Source of the DNA: Gammaproteobacteria bacterium SG8_30
GTDB lineage: Bacteria > Pseudomonadota > Gammaproteobacteria > Steroidobacterales > Steroidobacteraceae
DNA: 64,000 nt
Direction: 5' to 3'
Assembly (NCBI GenBank): GCA_001303245.1
Contig: LJNS01000034.1
Span: 1 to 64,000, forward strand
Part shown: positions 43,307-52,422 of the stretch, in pieces
Position numbering within the stretch: the first letter of the stretch is position 1
Layout of the letters: each line of letters opens with the position of its first letter
Program-made: the position numbers and the translations under genes
The notes under the pieces: generated by a model
The model's input: the letters and a program-made list of their open reading frames with translations, nothing else
Told to the model about the DNA's origin: nothing
Database searches by the model: none

Positions 43307-43528
43307 CTAGCGCAGCGCGAGGCGGTGCCGGATCTCGTGCTTCAATCCGACTCCCGGCACCTCCAGCACGACCCGGGCCTCGAGCGGCTGGCTCGTATCG
43401 ACGCCGCCACGCTCGAGCGCCGCGCGAACGGCGTTCTCGATCTCGATCTGCGAGGTGATGCCGACTTTCTTCAGGAACTTGCGGATCTCGCCGTTGAGTT
43501 TCTCTTCGTCGAAGTCGTCCGCACCCAT
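43307..43528 (-). CDS. Small conserved protein (DUF6494-like)
   Basis: 73 aa MGADDFDEEKLNGEIRKFLKKVGITSQIEIENAVRAALERG. Confidence 0.7.
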   Translation of the reverse strand: MGADDFDEEKLNGEIRKFLKKVGITSQIEIENAVRAALERGGVDTSQPLEARVVLEVPGVGLKHEIRHRLALR

Positions 43529-43566
43529 GACGTGTGTCTCCTGCAGTGGATGAACTCCAAGCGCCC

Positions 43567-44892
43567 TCAGGCCTCGGGCCTGCCGCCGGCCGGCCCGAGC
43601 TTGCGCTCGAGCGTCTTGCGCGAAAGCCCGAGCTGCCGGGCGGCCGCGGAGCGATTGCCCTCGTTGGCCTCCAGCACGCGCTCGATGTGCGCCTGCTTCA
43701 CCTGCTCGAGCGTCCACTCCAGCGGATAGGCCGGCACGACCGGGGCTACGGCCAGTTCGGAGGACGGTTGCGAGTCGGGCAGCGAGCCCATGAGCACCGT
43801 CCGCTCGATGACGTTGCGCAACTCGCGCACGTTGCCAGACCAGGACTGCTCGCGCAGCCAGGCGATCTCTTCCGTCGCCAGCGCCACTGGCGGCAAGTCG
43901 AAATCCGCGGCTACGCGCGCCATGAAGTGTCGTGCCAGGCTCTCGATATCGTCCGGTCGCTCGCGCAGCGGCGGCAGCTTCACGTGGATCACGTTCAGGC
44001 GATAGAAGAGGTCCTCGCGGAAGCGGCCTTCGCGCACACGCGCCTCCAGACCGGGACGCGTGGAGGCCACGATGCGGACTTCGATGGGCAGCTCGCGGTC
44101 GGTGCCCACCGGCCGGATCGCGCCTTCCTCCAGCGCCCGCAGCAGCTTGACCTGCAGGTCGAGGCGCATCTCGCTGATCTCGTCGAGAAACAGCGTGCCC
44201 TCGTTCGCGGCGACGAACAGGCCCTCGCGCTGCTGGTGCGCGCCCGTGAAGGCGCCCTTGGAGTGGCCGAACAGCTCACTCTCCATGAGCTCGGGCGCGA
44301 TCGCGCCGCAGTTGACCGGCACGAAGGGCCCGCGCCGGCCGCTGCGCTCGTGCAGCAGTCGTGCGACCAGCTCCTTGCCCGTTCCCGTCTCGCCGTCCAC
44401 CAGCACCGTCGCGGGCGTCGGCGCGATGCGGGCGATCAGGCCGCGCACGGCCCGCATGGACGCGCTGTCGCCCACGACCAGCGAGCGCGACGGGGGGCGC
44501 GCAACCGCGCCCCCCGTGCCCCTCGTCCGCCGGGCACGGTCGCGCAGGGCGCGCAGCACGGCCCCCGATTCGAGCGGCCGCGGCAACACGTCCAGGGCTC
44601 CCGCCCTGCGCACGGCCGCCGCGACGTCCGGGTCTCCCGGCGCAGCCACGAAGATCGCCGGACGCTCGCCGTCGGTGGGCAGGGCCTCGAGCCAGGTCAG
44701 CGCCGGGTCGGTGGCCGAGTCGACCTCGGTGAGAATGCAGTCGAAGTGGCACCTGGGCAGCAGCTGCTCCGCCTCGTCTGCGCCCTCGGCGAACTCCACC
44801 AGCGCAAAGCGTCGCCGCAGGGTCCGGCGTAGACGGTCATCGGCATTGGCGTTCGAGCCCACGACGAGCAGCGACAGGTTCTCGGGCGACAT
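43567..44892 (-). CDS. NtrC-family sigma54-dependent activator with degenerate receiver
   Basis: 441 aa; GETGTGKELVARLLHERS, ELFGHSKGAFTGAHQQ, Fis-type HTH at C-terminus. Confidence 0.93.
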   Translation of the reverse strand: MSPENLSLLVVGSNANADDRLRRTLRRRFALVEFAEGADEAEQLLPRCHFDCILTEVDSATDPALTWLEALPTDGERPAIFVAAPGDPDVAAAVRRAGALDVLPRPLESGAVLRALRDRARRTRGTGGAVARPPSRSLVVGDSASMRAVRGLIARIAPTPATVLVDGETGTGKELVARLLHERSGRRGPFVPVNCGAIAPELMESELFGHSKGAFTGAHQQREGLFVAANEGTLFLDEISEMRLDLQVKLLRALEEGAIRPVGTDRELPIEVRIVASTRPGLEARVREGRFREDLFYRLNVIHVKLPPLRERPDDIESLARHFMARVAADFDLPPVALATEEIAWLREQSWSGNVRELRNVIERTVLMGSLPDSQPSSELAVAPVVPAYPLEWTLEQVKQAHIERVLEANEGNRSAAARQLGLSRKTLERKLGPAGGRPEA

Positions 44893-44959
44893 GCGGCGCG
44901 GGGCTCCCCTTCCGACCGGGCCGCTCGGTTGGCCCGGGATCTTGTGTGCGCGACAGGAT

Positions 44960-44984
44960 GACTCATTTCGACAGGAAATGGGTC
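44960..44984. promoter_or_regulatory. Inverted repeat upstream of the NtrC-like gene / mobA
   Basis: GACTCATTTC-GACAG-GAAATGGGTC, 10-bp arms with one mismatch. Confidence 0.45.
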
Positions 44985-45123
44985 AATTTGTCGCAGCCGA
45001 TACGTATAAACCGAAGCGGCGGCCGGAGGCGGCTGGATTCTCTTGCCGGGCGCCGCGGGCCTTGCCGGGCCGACGGTGCCGTCTCATGATCGCCACTCCG
45101 TCCTCGATCCGACCACAGCGCCC

Positions 45124-45759
45124 ATGAGCCTCGCCGATCCCCACGCCTACCGTCAGGAGTCCGTCACCGGGCTCGTGCTGGCCGGCGGGCAGGCGCGGCG
45201 CATGGGCGGCATCGACAAGGGCCTGGTCGAGATCGCGGGCAGACCGATGATCGAGCACGTCCTCGAGGCGCTGCGGCTGCAGGTGGGAACCGTGATGATC
45301 AACGCCAACCGCAACCTGGAGGCCTATCGTCGCTACGGCTACCCGGTCGTGCCCGACGCGCTCGGCGGCTTCCTCGGTCCGCTGGCCGGCACCCTGACCG
45401 CCCTCGAGCGGATCGACACCGAATACCTGCTGACCGTCCCCTGCGACTCGCCGCTGCTGGCGCCCGACCTCGCGCAGCGCATGGCCGCGGCCGCGGCCGT
45501 GGACGACGCCGAGGTGACCGTCGCCCACGACGGCGAGCGGCAGCAGCCGGTCTTCCTGCTGCTCCGGCGCGACCTGGCCGGCAGCCTGCGGGCCTTCCTG
45601 GCCGCGGGTGAGCGCAAGATCGACCGCTGGTTCGCAGGTCACCGGCTCGCCGAGGCGGACCTCGCCGATCGCGCAGCGAGCTTCGTCAACGTCAACGATC
45701 CCGCCGAGCGCGGGCGCGTCGAGGCGCTGCTGCTTCAAAGCCGGCCGTCGCCTGTTTAG
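45124..45759 (+). CDS. mobA: Molybdenum cofactor guanylyltransferase MobA
   Basis: 211 aa; GLVLAGGQARRMGGIDKGL. Confidence 0.93.
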   Translation: MSLADPHAYRQESVTGLVLAGGQARRMGGIDKGLVEIAGRPMIEHVLEALRLQVGTVMINANRNLEAYRRYGYPVVPDALGGFLGPLAGTLTALERIDTEYLLTVPCDSPLLAPDLAQRMAAAAAVDDAEVTVAHDGERQQPVFLLLRRDLAGSLRAFLAAGERKIDRWFAGHRLAEADLADRAASFVNVNDPAERGRVEALLLQSRPSPV

Positions 45760-45790
45760 CATGGGCACCGGTAAGCCCCCGGAAGCCCGC

Positions 45791-47074
45791 ATGAAGCACA
45801 CCACCCAGCCCCTGCCCGCGGACGTCGATCCCTGCGACGTCGTCGGCCACGGCCACCGGACGCTGCAACTCGACGAGGCGCGGGAGCTGATCCTCGCCAA
45901 CGTCGCGCCCGTCGACGGGCACGAGACGCTGCCGCTGCGCGATGCGCTGGGCCGGGTGCTCTGCACCGCCGTTCGCTCGACGGTCGACGTGCCCGCGCAC
46001 ATCAACTCGGCGATGGACGGCTACGCGCTCGCGGGCGCAGACCTGCCCGCCGAGGGCGAGCGCGCCTTCGAGGTGCTCGGGACGTCGTGGGCCGGAAGAC
46101 CCTTCGAGGGGGCCGTCGCGGCGGGCCAGTGCGCGCGCATCATGACGGGCGCCACGCTGCCGGCCGGCACGGACACCGTCGTGATGCAGGAGCACGTCCG
46201 CATCGAGGACGGCCGCGCCGTCATCGCGGGCGGTCACCGACCCGGCCAGAACCGCCGCGAGGCCGGCGAGGACATCCGGGCGGGCGAGGTCGCGGTCGAG
46301 GCGGGCACCCTGCTGCGTCCGGCACAGCTCGGCCTGATCGCGTCGGTCGGCGTGGGCCGGGTCGACGTTCGGCGCAGGGCGCGCGTCGCGATCTTCTCGA
46401 CCGGCGACGAACTGAGGGGCGTCGGTGAGACGCTCGGGCCCGGCCAGATCTACGACAGCAACCGCTACAGCCTGTACGGCATGGTGGCGCGGCTCGGCCT
46501 CGAGGTCGTCGACCTCGGCGTCGTGCGCGATACGCCCGAGGCGACCCTCGCCGCCTTCGAGGAGGCCGCAGCGAGGGCCGACGCCATCGTGACGTCGGGC
46601 GGGGTGTCGGTCGGCGAGGCCGACTTCGTCGTCGAGACGCTCGAGCGCTTCGGCCGTGTCGGCTTCTGGAAGGTCGCCATGAAGCCCGGCAAACCGATCG
46701 CCTTCGGACACGTGCGCGACGCCCTGTTCTTCGGCCTGCCGGGCAACCCGGTCTCGGCGATGGTCACCTTCTACCAGCTGGTGCAGCCCGCGCTGCAGGC
46801 GCTCTCGGGCGCCGTGCCGAGGGATCCGCCGCTCCTGCTCGACGCCACCTGCCAGACCAAGCTCAAGAAGAAGGCCGGCAGGCTCGAGTTCCAGCGAGGG
46901 ATCCTGGAGCGCGGGCCGGACGGACGCTACCTCGTGCGCGGCATGGGCCACCAGGGCGCCGGCGTGCTCCGCTCGATGGCCGAGGCCAACTGCTTCATCG
47001 TGCTGCCACTCGAGCAGGAGACCGTCCAGCCCGGCGCAGACGTCCAGGTGCAACCTTTTGCGGGGCTGATCTGA
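45791..47074 (+). CDS. moeA: Molybdopterin molybdenumtransferase MoeA
   Basis: 427 aa; NSAMDGYAL, TGATLPAGTDTVVMQE, TSGGVSVGEADF. Confidence 0.95.
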   Translation: MKHTTQPLPADVDPCDVVGHGHRTLQLDEARELILANVAPVDGHETLPLRDALGRVLCTAVRSTVDVPAHINSAMDGYALAGADLPAEGERAFEVLGTSWAGRPFEGAVAAGQCARIMTGATLPAGTDTVVMQEHVRIEDGRAVIAGGHRPGQNRREAGEDIRAGEVAVEAGTLLRPAQLGLIASVGVGRVDVRRRARVAIFSTGDELRGVGETLGPGQIYDSNRYSLYGMVARLGLEVVDLGVVRDTPEATLAAFEEAAARADAIVTSGGVSVGEADFVVETLERFGRVGFWKVAMKPGKPIAFGHVRDALFFGLPGNPVSAMVTFYQLVQPALQALSGAVPRDPPLLLDATCQTKLKKKAGRLEFQRGILERGPDGRYLVRGMGHQGAGVLRSMAEANCFIVLPLEQETVQPGADVQVQPFAGLI

Positions 47075-47098
47075 GGGCCCCTGGCGGGAGAAGATCCG

Positions 47099-47635
47099 AT
47101 GAACCATGCACACGGCGGCGGCGAAAGGGAGTTCCTGCCCATCGGGATAGCGGTCCTGACGGTGTCCGACTCGCGCGACGAGCAGAGCGACAAGTCCGGC
47201 CGGTTGCTGGCCGGGCGGCTTGAGAAGGCCGGCCATCGCCTGGCCGACAAGGTCATCGTGCCCGACGACGTCTACCAGATCAGGGCGGTGGTCTCGCGCT
47301 GGATCGCCGATCCCGCGGTGAATGCCGTCATCACGACGGGCGGGACCGGCGTCACGGGACGCGACGGGACGCCGGAGGCCGTGCGGCCGCTGCTCGACAA
47401 GGTCATCGACGGCTTCGGCGAGATGTTCCGAAATCTCTCCTACGGCCAGATCAGGACCTCGACGCTGCAGTCGCGCGCGCTCGCGGGCGTCGCCAACGGC
47501 ACCTACGTGTTCTGCGTCCCGGGCTCCTCGGGCGCCTGCGCCACCGCGTGGGACGAGCTCATCGAGGCACAGCTCGACTTGCGCACGCGACCCTGCAATC
47601 TCGTCGAGCTGATGCCGCGCCTGCTCGAGAAGTGA
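47099..47635 (+). CDS. moaB: Molybdenum cofactor biosynthesis protein MoaB
   Basis: 178 aa; [33 protein letters not shown]. Confidence 0.93.
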   Translation: MNHAHGGGEREFLPIGIAVLTVSDSRDEQSDKSGRLLAGRLEKAGHRLADKVIVPDDVYQIRAVVSRWIADPAVNAVITTGGTGVTGRDGTPEAVRPLLDKVIDGFGEMFRNLSYGQIRTSTLQSRALAGVANGTYVFCVPGSSGACATAWDELIEAQLDLRTRPCNLVELMPRLLEK

Positions 47636-48738
47636 CCGCCTCGTCCGGAAGCGGCCCCGGCCCTGTGCGTCTCCTCGTCGGCACCGACAAGGGGCTCTTC
47701 CTCGTGCATTCGCCGCGCGCGGGAGCCTGGCGCATCGAAGGGCCCCGGCTGCCCGGCCACTCGGTGCTGCACGCGGCGGTCACGCCCGGCAGGACACGGG
47801 AGATCACGGTTGCGGCCCGGCACAACGTCTGGGGCGCACACCTCTATCGCAGCACGGACGGCGGCGGCAGCTTCGCGAGCCTGGATTCCGTACCGCACCA
47901 TGCCCCCGGCCGGCATGCCACGGCGCTCAAGGCCATCTGGAGCCTCGCCTGGACGCCCGACGGGTCGCGGCTCTACGCAGGCATCGACCCGGCCGGGCTG
48001 TTCCTGAGCGACGACCGCGGCGCCAGCTGGGCGCCCGTCGAGTCGCTGAACGACCACGGGACGCGCAGCGCCTGGGAGCCCTCGCGCGGCCTCTTCGCGG
48101 TCCACTCCCTCTGCATCGACCAGGCGCGACCCGGGCACATGGTGGTCGCCATCTCGGCCGGCGGGGCCTATCGCAGCGAGGACGGCGGCGCGAGCTGGCT
48201 CCCGGCGAACGTGGGCGTACGCGCGGAGAACCTGCCGGAGCGCTACCCCGTCGCCGGTCACAACGTCCACCGCATCGTCATGCACCCGGCGGACGGCGGG
48301 CGGCTGTACCGCCAGTGCTACAACGGCACCTATCGCAGCGACGACGGCGCGGCCAGCTGGAGCGAAGTCAGCGCAGGGCTGCCGAGCGACTTCGGCTACG
48401 CCATCGCCTGCGATCCGCACGACTCCGATACCGTGTTCCAGGTGCCCGAGTCGGGTGCGGACCTGCGGGTGACCGTCGACAGCAAGCTCCGGGTGTTTCG
48501 CAGCCGCGACGGCGGGCGGCACTGGGCGTCCGCCTCGGACGGGCTCCCCCAGCAGGACGTCTACGTCACGGTGCTGCGCGAGGCCATGGACTGCGACGAT
48601 TCCTCGCCCTGCGGCGTCTACTTCGGAACCTCCAGCGGCCACCTGTTCGCAAGCCGCGACGGCGGAGCGTCGTGGGTGTGCGTGGCGGCGTTCCTGCCGC
48701 GCATCCTGTGCGTGCAGGCCTTGCCGGCAGACGGCTGA
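47632..48738 (+). CDS. BNR-repeat / sialidase-like beta-propeller protein
   Basis: 368 aa from GTG; repeated YRSxDGGxSW and SRDGGASW motifs. Confidence 0.85.
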   Translation: MTASSGSGPGPVRLLVGTDKGLFLVHSPRAGAWRIEGPRLPGHSVLHAAVTPGRTREITVAARHNVWGAHLYRSTDGGGSFASLDSVPHHAPGRHATALKAIWSLAWTPDGSRLYAGIDPAGLFLSDDRGASWAPVESLNDHGTRSAWEPSRGLFAVHSLCIDQARPGHMVVAISAGGAYRSEDGGASWLPANVGVRAENLPERYPVAGHNVHRIVMHPADGGRLYRQCYNGTYRSDDGAASWSEVSAGLPSDFGYAIACDPHDSDTVFQVPESGADLRVTVDSKLRVFRSRDGGRHWASASDGLPQQDVYVTVLREAMDCDDSSPCGVYFGTSSGHLFASRDGGASWVCVAAFLPRILCVQALPADG

Positions 48739-48742
48739 GCGG

Positions 48743-49501
48743 ATGACGGAGTCGCTGCTCGAGCTGCTGGAGGCCGAAAGCGGCATCGTCTGCGCCGTCG
48801 GCGCGGGCGGCAAGAAGACCGTCCTCAACCTGCTCTGCGCGCATCATCCCGGACGGGTGGCGCTCACGGCCTCCGTCGGCACGACCCGCTTCCCGCCCCT
48901 GCCCGGGCTGGAGGTCGTCGTGGAGGAGGACGAGCAGGCCCTGACGGACCGGATCCGCCAGGCACCTGGCACCGCGAAGGTGGCTTACGCCCGGCCGACC
49001 GACAAGCCCGGCCGACTGGGCGGGGTCTCCATGCAACTCATCGAACGGGTCCACGCCGAAGGCGGCTTCGCGGCCAGCTACGTCAAGGCGGATGGCGCGC
49101 GCATGCGGTGGATCAAGGCACCGGCGCCCGACGAGCCCGTCATCCCGCCGGCCTGCACGACGCTCATCGGCGTGGTCTCGGCACGCGCCATCGGCCAGCC
49201 GTTCGACGAGCGTGTCGCGCACCGCCTCGAAAGGCTCTCCCGGGTGACGGACATCGCCCGCACCGAGCCCATCTCCCCCTCACACGTCGGCCGGCTGATC
49301 GCGCACCCGGAGGGACTGATGAAGCGCGCGGAAGGTCGCGCCATGGTGGCGGTGATCAACATGGTCGACGACGCAGTGCGCGAGGTCCTCGCCCGCGAGG
49401 CGGCGGAGGCCGCCCTCGACCTGGCGCCCCGGCTCAACCGCGTCGTCCTCGCGCGCCTCAACCACCCGGAAGCGCCGGTCGTCGCCGTGATCCGGCGCTG
49501 A
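48743..49501 (+). CDS. yqeC: YqeC-like putative selenium-dependent hydroxylase accessory protein
   Basis: 252 aa; GAGGKKTVLNLL P-loop, KADGARMRWIKAPAPDEPVIP. Confidence 0.85.
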   Translation: MTESLLELLEAESGIVCAVGAGGKKTVLNLLCAHHPGRVALTASVGTTRFPPLPGLEVVVEEDEQALTDRIRQAPGTAKVAYARPTDKPGRLGGVSMQLIERVHAEGGFAASYVKADGARMRWIKAPAPDEPVIPPACTTLIGVVSARAIGQPFDERVAHRLERLSRVTDIARTEPISPSHVGRLIAHPEGLMKRAEGRAMVAVINMVDDAVREVLAREAAEAALDLAPRLNRVVLARLNHPEAPVVAVIRR

Positions 49502-49568
49502 GCGCCAGCGCACCCGGGCCGGCACGCAGCCGGCTGCAGGATCCCGGCCGCGGACCTACAATCCGGAC

Positions 49569-49847
49569 ATGGCCGAAGTCACCGTGCGAATACCGGCGGC
49601 GCTGCAGGACTTCACGGGGGGCGCCCGCGAGTGCGCCGTCACCGCGGCCAGCGTGGCCGACGTGGTTGCCCGCCTCGGCGAACGACATCCGCAGCTGGCA
49701 TCCCGCCTGCTGACTCCCGACGGTACGCTCCGTCCGTTCGTGAACGTCTTCGTCGGAGCGGACAACGTCCGTGACCTCCAGGGCCTGGACACGCGGATTC
49801 CCGAAGGCACTCCCGTCACGATCCTGCCCGCCGTTGCCGGCGGGTGA
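49569..49847 (+). CDS. MoaD/ThiS-family sulfur carrier
   Basis: 92 aa ending in VTILPAVAGG* (C-terminal Gly-Gly). Confidence 0.92.
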   Translation: MAEVTVRIPAALQDFTGGARECAVTAASVADVVARLGERHPQLASRLLTPDGTLRPFVNVFVGADNVRDLQGLDTRIPEGTPVTILPAVAGG

Positions 49848-49992
49848 CCGACCGGCCGCGGGACCTTCGGCCGGCAATGCGTGGCGGACGACGGTACCCG
49901 GTGACGGGATCCTCCGGCCCGTCTAGACTCCCGCGCACGACGACGAAGGGGGATCGCATGGCCGCCACCTGCGGCGGACAGGAGGGGCTCGC

Positions 49993-51840
49993 TTGAGCGC
50001 GGTCGCCGTACCGGCGGCGGCGCCCTCGATGTTCGCCGTCTTCCGGAAGCGCGACTTCCGGCTGCTGTGGCTCGCGCAGCTCATCTCGACCGCGGGCTCG
50101 GCGCTCACCGACCTGGCCGCCGGAATCTACGTCTACCGGGTCACCGGGTCGGCCCTCGCGGTCGGGCTGACGCTGATGGTCACGGCCATCCCGACGCTGG
50201 TCGTGGGCCTGCTGGCCGGCGTCTTCGTCGATCGCCACGACCGCAAGCGCATCATGTGGACGACCTGCCTGATCCAGGCCATCGTCGTCGCCGGCATCGC
50301 GATGGTGATCGAGTTCGACTCGATCGCGCTGCCCGGTCTGTTCCTGCTGCTGCTCGCGAATGCGGGCATCAAGCAGTTCTTCGATCCGGCCTACGACAGC
50401 CTGATCCCGGAGCTGGCCTCGGAGGAGGAGCTCGCTGCGGCGAACTCCTTCCTGTCCATCGCCTCCTTCGGCTCGACCGCGATCGGCTTCGCCGCGGCCG
50501 GGCTGCTGGCCAGCACCGTGGACCTCTACTGGGCGTTCATGATCGACGCCGCCTCGTTCGTCTTCTGCGCGGGGCTGATCGGGCTCATGGGCCGCTATCC
50601 GATGCCGAAGCCCGAGGACGAGGCCAGCGTCCGCGTCATCCTCGCGAACCTCCGCTCCGGCCTCTCGACGCTGTGGCACACGCCCATCATCCGCTCGCTC
50701 TTCTACGTGGGCGCGCTGGTGTTCTTCTCTTTCGGGCTGTGGAACGTGCTGCTGCTGCCGTTCTCGATCAGCACCCTCGGGGCCACGGAGTTCGAGTACG
50801 GCCTGCAGGAAGGCCTGACGTCGGTCGGTTTCGTGCTGGGCTCGTTCTTCATGGCCCGCTTCGCCCAGCGGATGCCGGAGCCGGTGTGGGTCATCGTCGG
50901 CAACGTCGGCATGGGCCTGGCCGGGCTCGTCTATGCGCTCGCGACCAGCATCCCGCTCGCCATCGCGATGGTCATGGTCTCCGGGTTCTTCAACTCTCCC
51001 ATGTCCGTAGCGAGGCAGACGCTGCTGCAGCGGAACATACCGCGGGACAAGCGGGGCCGGGTATTCTCCGCCTACTACGTCATGCGCGACATCATCTTCC
51101 TCGCCGGAATGGGCGGCGCCGGGCTCGCGGACGTGTTCGACATCCGCCTGATGCTCGTCTTCTCCTCGCTGCTGCTGTTCGCCTCGGCCCTCCTCACGCT
51201 GTTCGCACCCGGGCTCGGCATCGCGACCTGGCGGGCCGTCTCCGCGCGGCTCGCCGCGGCCGAAGCGGCACCCCCGCCCGAGGTCCTGCCGACACGGCCT
51301 GCGACACCCGCCGACTTCGACCTGCTCGCTTCGCGCATCGGCCCGCTGGCGCAGCTGTCGCCGGAACAGCGCGCGTCCTTCCTGGGCGATGCGACCGTCC
51401 GCCGGCTACCGGCCGGCACCCGGATCGTCGAGCATGGCTCGACGGCTTCCTCGGCCTACTTCGTCCTCGACGGCAGCGCCACGGCCGGCGTGCCCACCGA
51501 GGTGGGCTACCGCGGCCTGTCGACCATGGGGGCCGGCGACTTCTTCGGCGAGATCGCGGCGCTCACCGGAAGTCCGCGGACCGCGGACGTGGTGGCCGAT
51601 GCCGACACGACGCTCCTCGAGGTACCGGCATCCGCCCTGCGCGCCGTCATGGTCGTGCCGGAGGTCCAGAAGCTGCTGCTGTCTACGCTGACGACGCGAC
51701 TGCTGCGGACCGAGTCGGCGGACCTGCCCCGACTTGCCGGTCTCGACCCGGACGCGTTGCGTGATCTGCGCGTTGCGCGACCGGACGCGGACCCCGACGA
51801 CCGGCCGCCCGGCGGCGGCCCGACGTCGGCGGCCCGCTGA
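49993..51840 (+). CDS. MFS transporter with C-terminal cyclic-nucleotide-binding domain
   Basis: 615 aa; MFS N-part, then LSPEQRASFLGDATVRRLPAGTRIVEHGSTASSAYFVLDGSA...GAGDFFGEIAAL; TTG start with GGAGGGG RBS. Confidence 0.88.
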   Translation: MSAVAVPAAAPSMFAVFRKRDFRLLWLAQLISTAGSALTDLAAGIYVYRVTGSALAVGLTLMVTAIPTLVVGLLAGVFVDRHDRKRIMWTTCLIQAIVVAGIAMVIEFDSIALPGLFLLLLANAGIKQFFDPAYDSLIPELASEEELAAANSFLSIASFGSTAIGFAAAGLLASTVDLYWAFMIDAASFVFCAGLIGLMGRYPMPKPEDEASVRVILANLRSGLSTLWHTPIIRSLFYVGALVFFSFGLWNVLLLPFSISTLGATEFEYGLQEGLTSVGFVLGSFFMARFAQRMPEPVWVIVGNVGMGLAGLVYALATSIPLAIAMVMVSGFFNSPMSVARQTLLQRNIPRDKRGRVFSAYYVMRDIIFLAGMGGAGLADVFDIRLMLVFSSLLLFASALLTLFAPGLGIATWRAVSARLAAAEAAPPPEVLPTRPATPADFDLLASRIGPLAQLSPEQRASFLGDATVRRLPAGTRIVEHGSTASSAYFVLDGSATAGVPTEVGYRGLSTMGAGDFFGEIAALTGSPRTADVVADADTTLLEVPASALRAVMVVPEVQKLLLSTLTTRLLRTESADLPRLAGLDPDALRDLRVARPDADPDDRPPGGGPTSAAR

Positions 51841-51918
51841 ACATCCGGCGGCCGCACGGACCGGAGATCGCATGCTGCCTTCGGGGTATGATCACGTAGC
51901 GCGCCGGCGCCGTGGAGG

Positions 51919-52359
51919 ATGCAGATGTTCAGCAAGAAAGACAGGGTGGGGAAGCTCGGCCAGGTGAGGCTCTTCAAGGAGCTGTCGAAGTCCGACCTGA
52001 AGGAGCTCGAGGACATCGGCAGGGTGGTCCCGCACGCCGCGGGCCACACCATCATCGACCAGGGGGAGTCCGGCGCGGGCTTTCACATGATCCTGACCGG
52101 CGAGGTCAAGGTCGTGCGAGGAGGCAGGACGGTCGCGCGCCTCGGCCCGGGCGAGGTCTTCGGCGAAATGGCGCTCATCGACGGGGGGCCGCGCACCGCG
52201 ACGGTCGTCGCCGAGACGGAAACGACCACCTTCGCCATCGCCACCTGGGATTTCCGCGCGCTGGTGAAGAAGCGCCCCGGCATGTCCTGGTCGCTGCTGC
52301 TCAGCATGACCGAGCGCCTGCGCGAGGCTCAGCGGAAAGAGGACGAGATACGCGCCTGA
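51919..52359 (+). CDS. Stand-alone cyclic-nucleotide-binding domain protein
   Basis: 146 aa; GHTIIDQGESGAGFHMILTGEVKVVRGGRTVARLGPGEVFGEMALIDGGPRTATV. Confidence 0.9.
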   Translation: MQMFSKKDRVGKLGQVRLFKELSKSDLKELEDIGRVVPHAAGHTIIDQGESGAGFHMILTGEVKVVRGGRTVARLGPGEVFGEMALIDGGPRTATVVAETETTTFAIATWDFRALVKKRPGMSWSLLLSMTERLREAQRKEDEIRA

Positions 52360-52422
52360 TGCGAGGCCAGTGAGCGGCCGGCCGGCTGCCCCGCTCCGTC
52401 GGTCGGCGGGCGCGGCTGCCGC

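Noticed and set aside
45020-45060. Possible sigma54 promoter (GGCTGGATTCTCTTGC) upstream of mobA
   Set aside because: GG to GC spacing does not match -24/-12 geometry.
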